Shown: positions 32,191 to 45,428 of the stretch, piece after piece | Layout: each line of letters begins with the position of its first letter | How positions within the stretch are numbered: the first letter of the stretch is position 1 | Source of the DNA: Hippophae tibetana | Lineage: Eukaryota > Streptophyta > Magnoliopsida > Rosales > Elaeagnaceae | Length of the DNA stretch: 64,000 nt | Assembly: GCA_037013495.1 (NCBI GenBank) | Contig: CM072806.1 | Coordinates: 25,608,001-25,672,000, forward strand | Direction: 5' to 3' | Translations under genes and position numbers: made by a program | The notes under the pieces: model-generated | Databases searched by the model: none | What the model was told of the DNA's origin: nothing | The model's input: only the letters and a program-made list of their open reading frames with translations

Positions 32191-34720
32191 GTTCATGATA
32201 CTATTTTTTACTTCAAATAACACTTTTTTACTGCTATTATATTAATATTCTTTTATTGTTACTAACATATATAATACTTCTTCTTTAGTCTATTATACTA
32301 GAATTAGTAAGTATGACACATTTAAGAGATACAAAGCAAGTATCTCATGGTAAATCTATGTCTAATGGGAAATTATCGTGCACTAAGTCATTCAAGAAGA
32401 AGCTATGAAAAAAGTATAGTTATGATTATGCTATAAACTTCAGCATAAATCTTGGCACTTTGATGACTATTGTTACGAGGGCATCTAGCATAAATGATGG
32501 ATGGACTATGCCACTTCCTATAGAAATTTCTGTTGTAGACATTGGTCAAACCTATATATCGATCGAGTACATATTGCAACTATTTGAATATCAAATGATC
32601 GATTTAAGTATAATTCAAGTGTGGACAAGGTGAGTCCTCAATAGGTAAATAACTTTCATTTATGTAGAACATATATAATTTAATTTATATTCTCTAATTA
32701 TTTATATATATTTCTTTTATATAGGACATTTTATTATGGACTTCAAGCTAATCACTCATCACATTTAGCAATGTTCTATTATTCTTCATTTGTCAATCAA
32801 TATCAAGACAAGGATGTTAGCATCAGAGCTAAACAATTATGTGATAGGGCATTAACACTTAGTACAAATTAGAAGTTGATAATTCCTTGGCCACTATAGT
32901 TTGAACAAGGCTAAGATCATTAAATGTTGGTAATCCTTGATCTATATGACAATCATGTTTGGTAGTGTGACCTATCTTCCATAGAATTGAGTAAATATAC
33001 AAAAGTAGTTGTTGAAATATAAGAGTTATAGCTAGTTATTTTTCTTCTATTGTTCTTTGTAATATTTAATAAAAAACTAAATGTTTTAAATTTTGATAGG
33101 GCATAGAAGCTTTGGAACAAGAGTAATGGCATTGCTTTTAAAAAATCTCATAAGCATATATGGGACAAAGTTATGGTATGTACAAGCGAATATTAATAGT
33201 TTAATTAATTTTACTATTAATTGAATAATAAAGATGTTCAAATATGTAAAATGATGTACACTTGTTTTTTGTAGGTTCCATAACAAAATGATGGAGTCAT
33301 GTATGGTTACTATGTCATGAAGTTTATTAGTGAAATCATCACAAATATCAAAATTCCAATTAAAGATGTGGTAATCTCTTTTACCAATATACCTTTTTAA
33401 CATATATAAGTTATTTTTTGTGAATTCATGAAATTACATTCTTATTTTGAGTTTAAATACATGTAGTTCATTGGTTAGAACAAGTCGAGCTATGACTCGT
33501 AAATTTTTGATTATTTACGAGAGGAATGGGCAGAACACATGGTTCAAATTATATCATCACAAGAAGAATCAGGAGAAGATTTTGATGATCTTGAATAACA
33601 TATGACAACATCATGGTAATTTTTATAATGCTTTAATTTCTCTTTTCCCGGGTCTGAAGTTTAGGTAGCTTGTTTGATGGATGTTTATGTGCTCATGTAT
33701 TTAGGGGAATGAATTGTTATATGAACCTATTTTTTCCCACTTCATCTCATCTTTCTTGCCTAGTTCCCTTGTATGACAACATCATGGCAGTCACTGGCTA
33801 GCCAAGTACAGGAAAACCACCAAGAATCATCATTCCAGTGTGTTAATCTTTTGTATAAAATATGGAGCTATCTAGAATCAAGATGATATTTTTAATGCTA
33901 TAATGAGCTCTAAATATGAAGTCAAGTGTAACTCTAATTTGTGACGTGGGTTGGTTGAGTTTTGGAGCCCATAAACTTATTTTTTGTGAATTCATAATAT
34001 GACATTCTTATTTTGAATTTAATTACATATAGTTCTTTTGTTGGAACAAGTGGGGCTATGATATGAAATTTTTTGATGATTGATGAGAAGAATGGACATA
34101 ACACTTTGTTCAAATTATAACATCAAGAGAACAATATGATGATCTTCAATAACATAGAACAAGATCATGGTAATTTTTATAATACTTTAATTTCTCCATT
34201 CCTATGTCTCTAAAGTTTGGATTGTTTGTTTGATGGATGTTTACATGCTTATGTATTTAGGGTAATGAATTGTTATATAGACCAACTATTTTTTTCCTAG
34301 TGTCCTAGATACTATGCTGGTGATTCTAAGCAAACAAAGTTTTCTCTCCTTGAAATAAAGCAGGAATATCACAAAATCGATGAACAAAGAGATAACATCA
34401 TTTTATTTGTAATTAAAGTTAAATATATATGTATCGTATATAAATATTTTTTTTGTAATAAATTTAATTCTCAAGTAATTAATTAATATTTAATTTTTCA
34501 ATTATTTGTATTATTTAAACTATTTGTTAAACATATTTTGGTTTTTTTCCTGCTATTATGTGATCGAGTACAAGTTTTAAGTATAATGGAAAATGAGTAA
34601 ATTTTGTAAAAAGCAAATTAAAAATGTAAAGTTAGTTCATGCATTGAACCGACTTTACGTTTAAAGTCATCGTATTTAAAGTTCACTGAATCGACTTTAA
34701 AAGTCATTTTTGGCGTAGTG
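32190..34720 (+). mobile_element. Truncated CACTA element, Ulp1 end only
   Basis: This is a reversed, diverged copy of about 43061-45480 of the complete CACTA element. It ends at 34720 with GGCGTAGTG, i.e. CACTACGCCAAAAA when reversed. It carries a dead Ulp1-type gene: the residue before Trp at the catalytic His site follows a stop, and the active-site motif reads VMYGYYVMKF with Tyr for Cys. An exon ending near 32630 is followed by GTGAGT and a later TATATAG before the next homologous stretch, suggesting an intron. Two direct copies of about 340 bp lie at 33411 and 33977. Confidence 0.8.
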
Positions 34721-35060
34721 TTTGCTCCATGACACAATATTTTCATGTCGTGGCCTGCATCATATCATGGATGTATTGACTCTTTCCTTTGGCATCACGC
34801 TACAACTCACAATAATTTCATGACACAACACACTTCAAACTACATCATTTTGAAATCCTAATTTCCGTGTATTGTTTTACAAATGTTTTAGGTATTTCTT
34901 GTATTATAAAGATTCAACTTTAAATAAATATACTATACCTAAAAAACAAAAAAATGTATCCGTGATTCTAAAATGATAGTAAAACAAGCAAATACAAATA
35001 TATATAATCACTGAATATTCATAAAATTACTATATATTAAGTGCTTTGGAGCACTTATCA
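34721..35060 (-). repeat. Partial 3' LTR of the minus-strand Athila relative
   Basis: On the minus strand it begins TGATAAGTGCTCCAAAGCAC at 35060, like the main LTR start TGATGAGTGCTC. Its sequence parallels 40860-41217, sharing AATATAATCACTRAA-like and CATGACACAATATTTTCATG-like stretches. The CACTA fragment interrupts it at 34720. Confidence 0.75.
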
Positions 35061-36190
35061 TAAGCTCCAACAAACTTCTTGCTAGTCTCTTAAAAAAATG
35101 GTGAAAAACTAAAAACAAAAACTAGAAATAAAAATATCCTAAATTATTTTTGTAAATTGACGCGATAGTAATTAATATATGAAATAAGCCTTTATACCCT
35201 GGGTTTCCCTAGTGGATGAGCTTAAATCTGATGAGGGTTTTCAAATATGATACTCACAAACATTAAAAGTAAAATAATAATAAATAACACAAAAAAATTA
35301 AAAAGAAGTAAAAAGATAGAATAAGAAAACAGATCTTCTCTTGCTTTTAAATTTGTTTAAGTCTATAATTAAAATCAATAGCATTTGTCCTTTAAATACT
35401 CTAAACATTCATGATTCATTATAATAATTAGTTTGAAACTTTATTAGATGTAAAAATCGTAATATCCAATACAAAGGCCTATAGAGATCACATAAAAATT
35501 AGAATTGATAAGAAGAGTGTTTAAGGAGTAGAAAAAATATTATCACTCAAAATGGTAAGATAACAGCTCAAAATATATTCTTATTAAGGTAGTATCCTAA
35601 ACACCAATTTTATGTTCATCTCAATTTCAACAGTTAATCATGAAATACTAATTATGATAAAAACTAACTAATTATCATATTACTAGATGAAATGTGTTTG
35701 AAATTAATCTAACAATGCAAAAACTTCATCATTTTCTTGAAATTAACTTTATAAGACATCATAATTTTGTAAGAAAATTGAAAATAAACCAAAAAAATCC
35801 TAATTCAATAAAAATAAATAAAAGCACCACAAAAAAGCAAGTAAAAACATATATAAAAATGTAAACATGTGAACTAAAATTTTAATTTTAGCATGTAATT
35901 TGATAAATATAACTTTTTCTAACCCAATCTAGAATTTATATTATTCTCAATGTAATAATTATAAATCAAAGATAAAGAATAAAGCAAGGAAAGTTACTCA
36001 TTTATTTGAACTTGTTCAAGAGTTGGTATGGAATTGCAAGTAAACCCATCAATCTAAATATATTAAAATTACACAGATGTGTACTTCTCACAAATTCAAC
36101 AAACAATTATAAAATTAGCATTTCAATAGAAAAATAGGAAATAATACCTAAAAAGAAATAAAATTCAAGATCACTTAGAGCTCTTCTTCT
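35061..36190 (-). other. Non-coding 3' region of the minus-strand Athila relative
   Basis: AT-rich, no supported ORF. Next to the LTR the minus strand reads GACTAGCAAGAAG then TTGTTGGAG, a decayed counterpart of the 13170-13193 hairpin and polypurine tract. Confidence 0.6.
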
Positions 36191-37326
36191 ATATCATCTG
36201 GATCTTGATCTTTAGGTTCTCATTATTATGATCTTTCTGAGTGTTTAAAATCAAAGTCATAATAAGGATATTTGGTTGTTGGTAAATAACTTGTATCTAC
36301 CACGAGATGTCTTAATTGTAATCAATTCATTTCATACAATAAACGATTATGCTCCACTTGATCACAATGTTGCTGATTTAGGATGGTTTCTTGTCAGGAA
36401 AAATAAGCTTGTTGGTATTCTTATATGTTGCTAATTTTCTCACCAAAGTTATGAAATTGATCTTTCATAGATATTCTTGACAGAGGAATGGATTTCCTTT
36501 CTCTTTGAACGACGTTCATATTAGATGTAAGCTCATCAAAGTAAGTCATATTCAATAATTCATCAATTGTATTTTCTTATATAAAGTAGGTATAAGTTGG
36601 GAGAAAAAGAAACCCATATGATGACTATTTATAGATAACTTAATTTGATGGTGATTTATTTCTCCAATATCTATGTGCATCTTAGATGCCATTGCCTACA
36701 ATAAAATAGCCCTATCTTTATCAAATGTGCTATAATGTTTGGTGGGCATCATCCTAGAACAAACAAAGTATTGCCAAATTCATGAATATTTGTTCAAGTA
36801 CTTTGTTTTGAAATCATTATGTTTACCACCAACTATAATCCATTCAACACCTTAGATAGTTAAGGTTTCTAATACTACAATATAATCTACATTTCTAAGA
36901 TATTGCGCATACTCACCTTCTTCAATATGTACTAAATAAAAGTGAGAATTTTATACTTGGGTCCACATGGAACTAGAAAATTTCTAGAAATTGTTTTATC
37001 ATCAATAGCTTTAGAAATATTAGCATAAAATTCTCAAACTAGAGATACAATAGCAGCATATGTTTCCCTTACAAGCTTTCCTAGGCTATTATATCAGTAA
37101 TCCCTTCAAGTCCATCATTAAATTCAATCTCTATTTATGTAATAAAAAATTTATTGACCTTCACCATTTTTCCAAAGTGAACTTTAGCATCAAAACTTGA
37201 AAATTTTGAATTGTCAAAGTCTCCAAAAGTTGTAACCTCCTTTTGTTTGATAGAACTCCTAGGTACTACTTTTAAAATTTTAACCACCATATCTAAACAA
37301 GGATTCACCACAAATTTTAGCAACAC
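36190..37326 (-). pseudogene. Decayed 'putative plant transposon protein' ORF
   Basis: Minus-strand translation starts near 37296 (MVVKILKVVPRSS), continues DFDNSKFSSFDAKVHFGKMVKVNKFFI, and after stops gives EFYANIS and CPPNIIAHLIKIGLF. It aligns with the ORF starting at 63167 (GPKRSRKGKE, DYDSSKFSNYKAIVHFEKAA, HEFYANF, CPPNNIALLIEKGLF). The EFYAN motif is characteristic, as I remember it, of plant transposon proteins often found with Athila-type elements. Function unknown. It follows gag directly where the main element has gag-2/pol. Confidence 0.6.
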
Positions 37327-37546
37327 AGTTTAACCCAAATAATTCCTAACTTTCTCCTTATCCTAAATTGGGTTTTGGAGTATAAATATTCCACCAATTT
37401 CAAAACATTTAAATTGAAGAATTAAATTTCAAAAATTATGAAACTTACTTTTTATTATTAAAGATTTGAGGAAAATGAAGAACACCCATTTGAATAAAAA
37501 TATTTGAAGGAACTTAATATCTCCTCGTTATTTAGTTCTTTTTTTT

Positions 37547-38699
37547 TTACCTTGTAGCTATTCCTTGCCTTGCTTTTGCAAGTGCTCGGTTAACTTCTCC
37601 ACGTATATTTTCATTTTTAATGGATATTTCTACATAGTCTAACCTTTGATTAGTCCTTGATTGGTTGTCCTTACTTGCTTGAATGAAAGAATTCAATTTT
37701 TTATCAATATTTGGCTTGTTGGGTGGATTTCTTTGCAATTGTTGGTGGAATCGTTGGCTCGGTAGATTTGAACATTGGGTAAATGGAGAGCTGTTCTACC
37801 TCCAAGAGAAATTGGGATGATTTCTCCACCTAAGATTATAGGTATTAGCATTGAGGTCATACCTTTGTCTTGGTTGGTATCCCTTAGTACATTGACTTGG
37901 TACAACTGTAGCTTTTGATTGATAGAGACAAGTATCAACACCATTTCCCAAAGTACTACATATAACACATTGTTCTTTATTTATTGTGGCATGTTTAGTT
38001 AGAAGTGCAAATTGCATGGTCAGTTGAGGAAGCTAGATTTAAACTTCAGTACCAGAGTAAATTTCATGTACTTTGACTCTCCTTACTTTAGTGCTCTTTT
38101 TTTGGGAAGTAGCACCTAATATTTCAAAGATATTGTAAGTCTATAAGGAAATTTTCTCTCCTAATGCACCACCAGCATCATTATCGATGATGGATTGACA
38201 CTATTGTGTCAATCCATCGTAGAAAATTGGTTTAGAAGCTACAGTGGGTAGCTATGATGGTGGAAATGAGTGAAAAAAAGTTTGGACTTATCCCATGGTT
38301 CATGGAAAGGTTCTTTCTCCATTTGAGAGAAAATAGAAATATTACCTCTCAGCTCTAACGTCTTCTTATAGGAATATAAATTTTTCATAAATTTATTGTA
38401 AACTTTTTCCCAAGTTATGAGGGAACATAGAGGATGTGATATTAACTATGCCTAGGTCCTATCTTTAAGGGTGTAGGGAAGAAACCTCATTATGAGTTTA
38501 TCCTCAATGAGAACATTGAAGGAGAAAGGTTGGACTGTAGAATAAAAGTCCCCAATAAAGGACAATGAGTCTTAATTAGGTATTCCATGAAAAAAAAATG
38601 TGAAAAATGAATGTTTTGTATTTCATAAATTTTAGCAGCCTTTCCAAAGTGGATAAAGGCAATTGTAATACCAATGAATGCCATTTCATACTCCTTCAT
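37547..38699 (-). pseudogene. Decayed gag of the minus-strand Athila relative
   Basis: Minus-strand pieces at 38699-38490 (MKEYEMAFIGITIAF, YEIQNIHF), 38017-37796 (FALLTKHATINKEQCVICSTLGNG) and 37738-37547 (SFIQASKDNQSRTNQRLDYVE) align in order with gag-1. The knuckle reads CX2C, then Asn in place of His, then Cys. Several stops and frameshifts separate the pieces. Confidence 0.8.
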
Positions 38700-38710
38700 T
38701 GTGGTCTCTC

Positions 38711-39408
38711 TAGGTTGTGGATTCCCCCCCTCCCAACCCTGTGTTTAGTGGTTGAGGGGAAGGGTCAAGGTAAGATTTAGAAAGTTGTTCAATAAATTAG
38801 TGAGGGGCCTTATAGTCCTATCTTCTTAACAGTGTAGAATGTCTATTTATAATATTATTTAATGGTGTAAGAGGGTGCCCGAAGGAGACAACATATCTCA
38901 CATGTACAAATAAAAATAGAATTTAATTTCACTTGTCAAGTTGAAAAATAAAAAGATAAAATACCTATACAAAATTATAAAACAAGGCATGTTCATATAA
39001 AAAATACTAAACACGTAGCAAAGAATAATAAAATTATGCACATGTTAGTAAAATAAAATATACATGAAATAAATTAATTAAACAAAAAGTTTTAAAATAA
39101 ATAAAGGAATAAAATAATTAATAAAGAAAATAAAAATAAATCACAAACTATTGTTTAAAAGAAAATTTATTTCAAAAATAAAAATAAAAATTGTTTTATA
39201 AATAAGAGAAAATCTAAATTTTTTTAAATATCACAAATTAATTAATAATCTAGATACTTTAAAATTTTAAATAAAAATCATAATACTAACAACATAAAAA
39301 GTTTTTAAGATTTTGATAATAATAACTTAAAAATGTTATTCCTTCCTAGAAATGCTCCCAAAAATTAGATTATATAAAATTTACCTAATTTTTGATGCTA
39401 TTATCAAA
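38711..39408 (-). other. AT-rich leader of the minus-strand Athila relative
   Basis: No ORF. A-rich runs parallel the 3605-4412 leader in composition. I did not find an intact version of the tandem hairpins here. Confidence 0.5.
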
Positions 39409-39427
39409 TTTCCCAACAATGTCACCG
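39409..39427 (-). promoter_or_regulatory. Decayed tRNA-Asp primer binding site
   Basis: The + strand TTCCCAACAATGTCACC reverses to GGTGACATTGTTGGGAA, a mutated form of GGCGCCGTTGCCGGGGA. Differences are mostly G:C to A:T transitions. It marks the boundary between the 5' LTR and leader on the minus strand. Confidence 0.65.
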
Positions 39428-39429
39428 AA

Positions 39430-41217
39430 AAATTAATGCTTACAATGGTTAACTAGTTTCCATTGCTATGATTGATTTACCTAGAAATTAAATCAAAAAA
39501 ATTTTATGCCAAAATTAGGCGTACAAATTTTATATGAGCTATAAAATAGTTCGCAAGTGCATGATCACTTATGAAAAATAATAAGTATACTTTCAAAGTA
39601 GATTTAAAGAGGAATCATGTGGGTTTTTTCAATCATTCAAAAAATTCTTAAAAATTAAGTTAAAAACCTAAACATCTTGCCACGATTGTTTTGGTTAAGT
39701 ATCTAAACTATAGACATAAAAATAAAAATTGATTCAACCGATATTTAAGTAATTAAATATTTATCATGTAGTAGATAATTTATATGATATACTATCTTGT
39801 TAATTATGCTTGATCAATATTAAGTAGGTTATTAAAAATGAATTAAGATTATCGATTCTCCTTTTTTAATAAGAAAATATCCTAAGGCAGGGATCAAAAT
39901 TCTTTTTTTAATGACAAACTAATTAACATTCTAAGGCCACGATATCCAATTGATTAATTATTGGATTTTGATTTATTTTTAAGGAATTAATAAACCATCT
40001 AATTACTACCTAAGACCGAGCATGTAAGGTAGATTTTCATTCAAGGTATTAAAGTTGGGTTTATGATTTAAGTATCTGAAACTAACTTTCAGATTTTAAA
40101 ACTATTATGAAAGATATGTCGTTAATATATCTTCAATAATAATTCGTATAAAAATATTTGAAATAGAGCTCATTCTAACTGTACAGTTAATATAGACCAA
40201 AAGGTTTAAGAGCGTTACTCTAAATCAAATTTAGATAATTTAAATCATAAATCTAACTCTCTTGTTTATTATGAAAAATACTTCGTTAATATATTTTTTT
40301 ATACAGAATTTGCTATAAATCTTGATTAAAAAATAAAACTAAATTCATGTAATAAAAATGATTAATGTATTTGAATATTTCAAATGTGTAACAATATTAC
40401 TAATATCCTATATTATTTATAGCAAAACATACATAGTTTGATAAGTGATCAATATATTAAACATATAGCATGTAAAACAACATTTATAGATAATTTGTAA
40501 AGAGTACATTTAAATATACCTCAAAAGAATTATTTAGAATTGTTTCTATTTTGTAAAAACTGCAAATAGGATTGGTGAATTTTTTATTAAATTGAAACTA
40601 AAAACTATTGTATAAAATAAATTTGTTTAACTCTCAAACGAGAGAAGAACTTTAAACTACTAAAAGGAAAAGCTAATAAATGTAAGAAATTAGCTAGAAG
40701 AGTTCTTATGGGATATGTATTCCAAAAGCAATAAGATCCTATTTATAGGGTGAGGTAAGGAGTAAAAAGTGGGTTATTTTTACTCGCGTTGTGGCATACG
40801 ATTTTTCCACGTCACAGCATGCACAATTTGTACATAATCTATGCACAATTTACTCTTTTCCCATTGTGGCACACAATGTTTTCATGCCATGACCCACATC
40901 ACATCTGAGACGTATTGATTATTTCCTTTGGCCTTGACACACTTCAAATGCATCCCTATGGAACCCTAATTTTCATGTAATTTATTTTTCCAATTTTTAA
41001 TCTTTTAATCTTCCAAGTTGGAATGGGTGTTTCAAGTATAATTCTTTCAAGTTGAATCTTTTTAATACAAGAAATATTTGAAAAATAACAAAATATACTT
41101 GTGATTATAAAAAAGATAGATTTGTGTGAAATGATAGTAAAACAAGCAACTATAAATCTATATAATCACTAAACAAGCATAAAAACATGATATGTTAAGT
41201 GATTTTGGGCACTTGTG
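39430..41217 (-). repeat. 5' LTR of the minus-strand Athila relative (about 1.8 kb)
   Basis: Similar in layout to the main LTR: the U5-like part has counterparts of the cacttatgaaaaataataagtatac and gcttgatcaatat stretches, and the start near 41217 reads ACAAGTGCCCAAAATCACTT on the minus strand. The GTGGCACACAATG and CATGACCCACATC motifs near 40870 replace the GC-rich array of the young element. Confidence 0.65.
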
Positions 41218-43060
41218 AGGATGTGATGGTGAAAAATAATCTGTTATACACAAGTACAAGTTGTCACAAGAAATGATACCATGTCACATTTTATAAGAAC
41301 CATGTGTCTTTCAATCCCAAAAGGTTAACACAATGGATGAAAACACTAACAATCCTTATAAATTCTAATCATAGCATTGTATGTAATCAATGTGGGACAT
41401 TACTCTTAACATCCCCTTCTCAATGTGTGGATTTTTATCTCTAACAAAGCCTATCACTTTGTAATTTTAACCTATTTTATTATATTCTATTATATTTAGG
41501 AAACTTGTTTATTTTTATGTTTGCAAGGCCCATTTTACATTTGTTTTTGGTTTATGAGGCGAGGCCCAAAGTTTTTGACTCAATTCACTGAAGCTCTAAT
41601 ACAATGTGATTTTTCTTAAATATATGAACTCGTGCTAAGGAAACTAAGCTTGAATATAAGACTTCGAATGAAAAATACCTAAGAACTTTATTGAATTACT
41701 AACTCTCTTTTTTTTTTGGCCTAGCTTGAAACAAAGTATGCATTTGGTTTTTATAATGAGTAGTGCAAGAATGAAACTCACATTTAACTACTATTGGTTT
41801 ACTTCTACATTTTTACAACACCAAAAATGCTCTACATGTAAGTCCTTGTAAGCACAATGCACTTGACAGCCCCCACCTCCATAAGTAACTACAATTAACT
41901 TCACCCTTCCTTGGACAGCTTCACTTGTGCAGCTGGTATCACATCATTTATTATGACAACTTGTACTTATGCTTAGTAGATTATTCTTCACTGGTACATC
42001 CTTCTTTAGGCATAACCTTATCAATGGTCTCTCTACACTAGCCACCATAGCTGAATTCTACAGTCCATAACATAGAAAATATAGGAAAAAAACTCCCAAT
42101 TTTGAAGTATTTTTCAAGGATTTAAAGAAGTTGATCAACCAATTTAAGGATTTAGAGATATATATCAAAAGGAGTTTTTTTTTAATTATTAGACCTTCTT
42201 TCTCTATGTAATCTGAATATGTCCTTTCCTATTCAATTAATTTTGGTTAATTTTATTATGTTAGGCTAACTTTGGTATGTGGCATTTTAGTTTTTGCTTA
42301 CAGGAGAACAATTTTATGATTTAATTAAATAAAAATGTATTTATTTCTTGTTCATGTTTTTCATTTATTTAATTATAAATTAATGATGGATCAATTAATG
42401 ATTTATATTCAAAGAGAATATTTTAGATCTAGAAATTAGACACATCATCTGTATTTGGTTGTGCATTAATGAACGAGAATCTAATTTTTTCATTGATTTG
42501 TGTTAAATTAGATAGTTTATATATTTTCCTTAGGTTTTTTAATTAATCAATTTCAACCTCGATCTAGAATGTTATTAGTTAATTGAAAATTATGAGGGTC
42601 ACCATGATCATTGGCTTGTTCTATGATGCCTATACTAGTTGGTTAAGATGCCTTGTATCTAGGTGTGATGTTGTTGCACTTTCTTGAGAGGTTATCTCAT
42701 AAGATGGGAAATCTACTCCATTTATTTCAAATGTTAGATAGAGAAACTTAGGATTTAAGAATCTCCTTACCATTTCACATTCCATTCAAACAACCTTTAA
42801 TTGAGTCCTCTAAATTCTATGCCATGCAACATGAGCTTGTGTGTTGATGAATATTTTTCAACATTTATATATGACTTTGCATAAATAATCAAATTCTCAT
42901 GGTATTTCATTTACATGCGACTTAAAAACACGCTTGCAATCACACTACACATGCTTTAACACTATATCAATGTATATGTCAATGAATTCCTATTCTATTT
43001 TTCAAGCTACAACATAAATCTCAACATCATTCAAGTAATGGAAAGCTAATAGAAACATTA
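41218..43060. other. Unassigned AT-rich sequence
   Basis: No supported ORF. A segment at about 42585-42740 is repeated in the same orientation at about 52700-52880, on the other side of the CACTA element. The phrase AATGTGGGACATTACTC near 41390 is of a kind seen in plant LTRs, but no partner was found. Confidence 0.45.
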
Positions 43061-43170
43061 CACTACTACAAAAATGGGCTTTAAAGTCGATTTTCAACCG
43101 ACTTTAAATTGACTAACTTAAAATGTAAAGTCGATTCACACGATGAACCGAATTTACATTTTATGATTTT
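43061..43170. repeat. Left CACTA terminus with subterminal repeats
   Basis: CACTACTACAAAAA is followed by AAAGTCGATT/AACCGACTTT-type motifs in both orientations (about 43081-43150). These are likely TNPA-type binding sites by analogy with En/Spm. Confidence 0.75.
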
Positions 43171-43626
43171 TTTTATTCTCTTTTTTCACTACACCTTGTA
43201 TTCATATATATATATATATATATAGCATAAAAAATCAAAATATAAATAATAATACAAATAATTAAAATTTTAAATATAATTAATTACGTGATAAATAAAT
43301 GTATTACAAAAACAAATAATGTACATACAATACATATAGTTAACTTAAATTACAAATAAAATAATGTCGTCAAAGTGTAATTGGATTGTGCGAGCAAGCT
43401 TGGTTGGCTTAGAATCACCAGCATTGTGACAAGGAAACTGGACAAAAAAACAGTTGATCCATGTAACAATTCATTCCCCTACATACATAAGCATGTAAAC
43501 ATCCATCAAACAAGCAGTCTAAAATTTAGAGATATACAAATGGAGAAATTAAATCATTATAAATATTACCATCAAAAAGAGATTACCATAGTGACATCCG
43601 AATTATATAATCGTTCGAACTCATAT

Positions 43627-43939
43627 TAGCACTTTATTAATCAATTGTCTATAAATATGAAGTTATCTAAAATCTCTGTTGGTATTTTTAATGTTATAAT
43701 GAGCTCTAAATATGAATTCAAGTGTAAGTCTGATTCGTTACTTGGCTTGTATGAGTTTTGGTGCCCATGAACGTATTACAAAATTGTTTCATATGTTTAA
43801 TGCACCAAAACTCATACAAGCCAAGTAACAAATCAGAGTTACACTTAATTTCATATTTAGAGCTCATTATAGCATTAAAAATACTAGTAGAGATTCCAGA
43901 TAATTTCGTATTTATAGATAATTGATTAATAAAGTGCTA
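43627..43939. repeat. Long inverted repeat with 138-nt arms
   Basis: The left arm 43627-43764 and right arm 43802-43939 are near-perfect reverse complements with a 37-nt loop. Examples of paired segments are GAGCTCTAAATATGAA with TTCATATTTAGAGCTC-like sequence, and ACTTGGCTTGTATGAG with CTCATACAAGCCAAGT. It lies past the Ulp1 coding part, in the likely 3' UTR of the second CACTA gene. No TSD-like flanks were evident, so it may be an inverted duplication rather than a MITE. The truncated copy (33860-33975) has only one arm. Confidence 0.85.
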
Positions 43940-44149
43940 CCATGATGTTGTCATAAGGAAAATAGGCAAGAGAGATGAGATGAAGTTTGGGCCAAAAATA
44001 GGTCCATTAAATAATGTATTCCCCTAAATACGTGAGCACATAACCATCCATCAAACAAAAAATCCATCAAACAAGGGACTTCAGACACAGGAATAGAGAA
44101 ATTAAATCATTAAAATATTACTGTTATGTTGTCATATGCTATTCAAGAT

Positions 44150-45320
44150 CATCAAAATCTTCTCCTAATTCTTTTTGTGATGATATAATTTGAACCATGT
44201 GTTCTGCCCATTCCTCTCGTAAATCATCAAAAATTTGTTGGTCGTAGCCCGTCTTGTTCCAACCAAAGAACTATATGTAGTTAAAATCAAAATAAGAATG
44301 TAATTTCATGTATTTACAAAAAGTAACTCAAATATGTTAAAAACCTTTATGTATATGGGTAAAAGATATTACCACATCATCAATTAGAATTTTGATATTT
44401 GTAATGATTTCACTCATAAACTTCATGACATAATAACCACACATGACTCCATTATTTTTTTGTGGAACCTACCAAAAAAAAGTGTACATGATTTTCCCTA
44501 ACTTTTGTCCCTATAGGCTTATGAGATTTTTTAAGGGCAATGCCCCTAAATTTGTTCCACAACTTCCATGCCCTATCAAGGTTTAAAACGGTTAGTTTTT
44601 ATTAAATATTACAAAAAAAATAGAAGAAACTAGTATCTAGCTATAACTCTTACATTTCAACAACTACTTTTGTATCTTTACTCAGTTCTATGGAAGCTGA
44701 GTCACAGTACCAAGCATAATTATTGAACAGATCAATGATTACCAACATCCAATGATCATGGCCATGTTCAAACCTTAATGACCAAGGGATTATCAACTTT
44801 TGATTTCTGTTATGCGTTAATGCTCTATCACATAATTGTTTAGCTCTGATACTAACATCCTTCTCTTGATATTGATTGACATATCAAGAATCATAGAACA
44901 TTGCTAAATATGATGAGTGATTATGTTGAAGCCGATAATAGCACGCCATATATAAAAGATATATATATATATATATATATAAGTAGATAATATAAATATA
45001 ATTATATATGTTCTACATAAATGAAAGAAAAATAAATAGATTGAGGACTTACCTTGTCCATTAAATCATACTTAAATCGATCATTTGATATTCAAATAGT
45101 TACAATATGCACTCGATTGATATATAAGTTTAGCCGAGGTTACACCAAAAATTTCTATAGGAAGTGGCACCGTCCATCCATCATTTATGCTATATGCCCT
45201 CCCAACAATAGTCATCAAAGTGCCAAGATTTCTACTGAAGTTTAAAGCATAATCATAACTATACTTTTTCCAAGGCTTCTTCTTGAGTGACTTCTTGCGC
45301 GATAATTTGACACTAGACAT
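44150..45320 (-). pseudogene. Ulp1-like C48 cysteine protease domain of the CACTA second gene
   Basis: Minus-strand translation yields SYDYALNFSRNLGTLMTIVG (45320-45081), then after an AT-rich intron-like gap a stretch with HDHWMLVIIDLFNNYAWYCDS and VPQKNNGVMCGYYVMKFM. This matches the Ulp1/SENP active site: His codon 44752-44754, Asp 44701-44703, Gln 44460-44462, Cys 44439-44441. All four are present. A TGA interrupts the stretch before it (near 44885), so the gene is probably broken. Ulp1 enzymes cleave SUMO from proteins; related domains are known from plant transposons, where the role is unclear. Confidence 0.72.
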
Positions 45321-45428
45321 AGATTTAGCACAAGAGACTTGCTTTGTATCTCTTAAATGTGCTGCATTTAAGAGTTTTGGTATAATAGACTAAAAAACAC
45401 ATTATATATGTTAGTAATAATAAAAGAT

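Larger units (their letters stand above)
34721..41217 (-). mobile_element. Decayed Athila relative with gag plus a second ORF, no pol
   Basis: On the minus strand: 5' LTR (about 41217-39430), decayed tRNA-Asp PBS, leader, gag (38699-37547), a 'plant transposon protein' ORF (about 37300-36200), non-coding 3' part, then the start of the 3' LTR near 35060. The 3' LTR is cut at 34721 by the CACTA fragment. There is no pol motif between the LTRs, so it was probably non-autonomous. Confidence 0.75.

Noticed and set aside
43627-43939. Palindrome as an independent foldback or MITE insertion
   Set aside because: No convincing direct duplication flanks it, and one arm also exists in the truncated relative, which favours inverted duplication within the element.
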